From Clostridiales bacterium (GTDB taxonomy: Bacteria; Bacillota; Clostridia; Lachnospirales; WQUN01): DNA of 6,209 nucleotides. Made by a program: the position numbers and the translations under genes. Where the stretch lies: the NCBI GenBank assembly GCA_031273705.1, contig JAISRJ010000039.1, forward strand, positions 1-6,209, given 5' to 3'. The number at the start of each line of letters is the position of its first letter. Positions within the stretch are counted from its first letter, which is position 1. Positions 5,864-6,209 of this stretch are shown piece after piece. The notes beneath the pieces were generated by a model. That model searched no databases and had not been told where the DNA came from. It was given only the letters and a program-made list of their open reading frames with translations.

Positions 5864-6209
5864 TCATTCATTAAATTTCATACTTTCATATTTTTTATAC
5901 TCGGTATATCCTAATATAGGAATCGTAAAGATAATGAATAGTATAAGAACTAAGAGCGCTCCAATAGTCATATCTTTTGGCTTTGGGAGAAAATCCACAA
6001 AGTACAATATAGAGAGAACACACGCAACAAATAAAATTTTACTGCAACCATATAATAGAATACATAAATACACCTTCTTTTTCAAGAATAATTGATACTT
6101 CCATCCATTGATATTTATTATGTAAGTAGCTCTTTTTTTAATCAATTGCCAAATACTCACTACTAATAATATACTACAAAGTATAAATGCTTCAATAATG
6201 CGGGAGTAG
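5864..6209 (-). CDS. Small polytopic membrane protein of unknown family (5' end cut by window edge)
   Basis: Read leftward, the frame is open from the right edge to a TGA at 5866-5864, giving 114 visible residues; the true start is outside. A GTG at 6160 could serve as a start, but the frame continues upstream with hydrophobic residues, so truncation by the window edge is more likely. Probable membrane helices lie at visible residues 4-21, 46-73 and 80-101. A basic, polar stretch separates the first two (QLIKKRATY, WKYQLFLKKK), and the tail is short and charged (YTEYKKYESMKFNE). I recognise no family. It is convergent with the lipoprotein gene, with 30 bases between the two stop codons and no clear terminator hairpin. 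The sequence is the most AT-rich of the window. The hydrophobic pattern and long open frame support a real gene, but a decayed one cannot be excluded. Confidence 0.55.
   Translation of the reverse strand, partial: YSRIIEAFILCSILLVVSIWQLIKKRATYIININGWKYQLFLKKKVYLCILLYGCSKILFVACVLSILYFVDFLPKPKDMTIGALLVLILFIIFTIPILGYTEYKKYESMKFNE

Noticed and set aside
5853..6095. Plus-strand 80-codon frame after the lipoprotein gene
   Set aside because: It overlaps the minus-strand membrane-protein frame, which is longer, open to the edge and has a coherent helix pattern. The plus-strand translation has none.

Overview
The window looks like a chromosomal piece from a member of the Bacteroidota, most likely order Bacteroidales. 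Three things support this. The left-hand genes belong to families typical of Bacteroidales exopolysaccharide or O-antigen loci. A TAnnTTTG-type promoter lies before the right-hand gene. That gene's product resembles the TolB-like six-bladed propeller (BF3164-like) lipoproteins of Bacteroides and relatives. The species cannot be named from sequence alone.

Left part (1-3724, all minus strand) is a polysaccharide-biosynthesis operon. In transcription order it holds a GT4 glycosyltransferase (3724-2501), a 701-residue protein joining a second GT4 glycosyltransferase to a radical SAM domain (2504-399), and the start of a polytopic membrane protein resembling O-antigen polymerase/ligase proteins (363 to beyond position 1). 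The first two genes overlap by the ATGA tetranucleotide; the third starts 35 bases after the second. A coherent but inferred scheme is that the two cytoplasmic GT4 domains add sugars to a lipid-linked glycan, the radical SAM domain carries out an unknown modification, and the membrane protein polymerises or transfers the glycan.

Middle part (3725-4720) is about one kilobase without a convincing gene, lying between divergent transcription units. It is not featureless. It holds two abutting hairpins (3845-3899), an AT-rich hairpin (4090-4122), a roughly 109-base imperfect inverted repeat (4142-4250) whose imperfect pairs are mostly G-U if transcribed rightward, a strongly C-rich/G-poor stretch (about 4430-4610), and a good Bacteroidales promoter (4634-4664) followed by a duplicated leader sequence.

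Right part (4721-6209) is visibly more AT-rich. It holds a complete lipoprotein gene on the plus strand with a propeller-like product, and a convergent, edge-truncated small membrane protein on the minus strand that I cannot assign. The composition change suggests the two halves have different histories. The most noteworthy items are the GT4-radical SAM fusion and the structured intergenic region.
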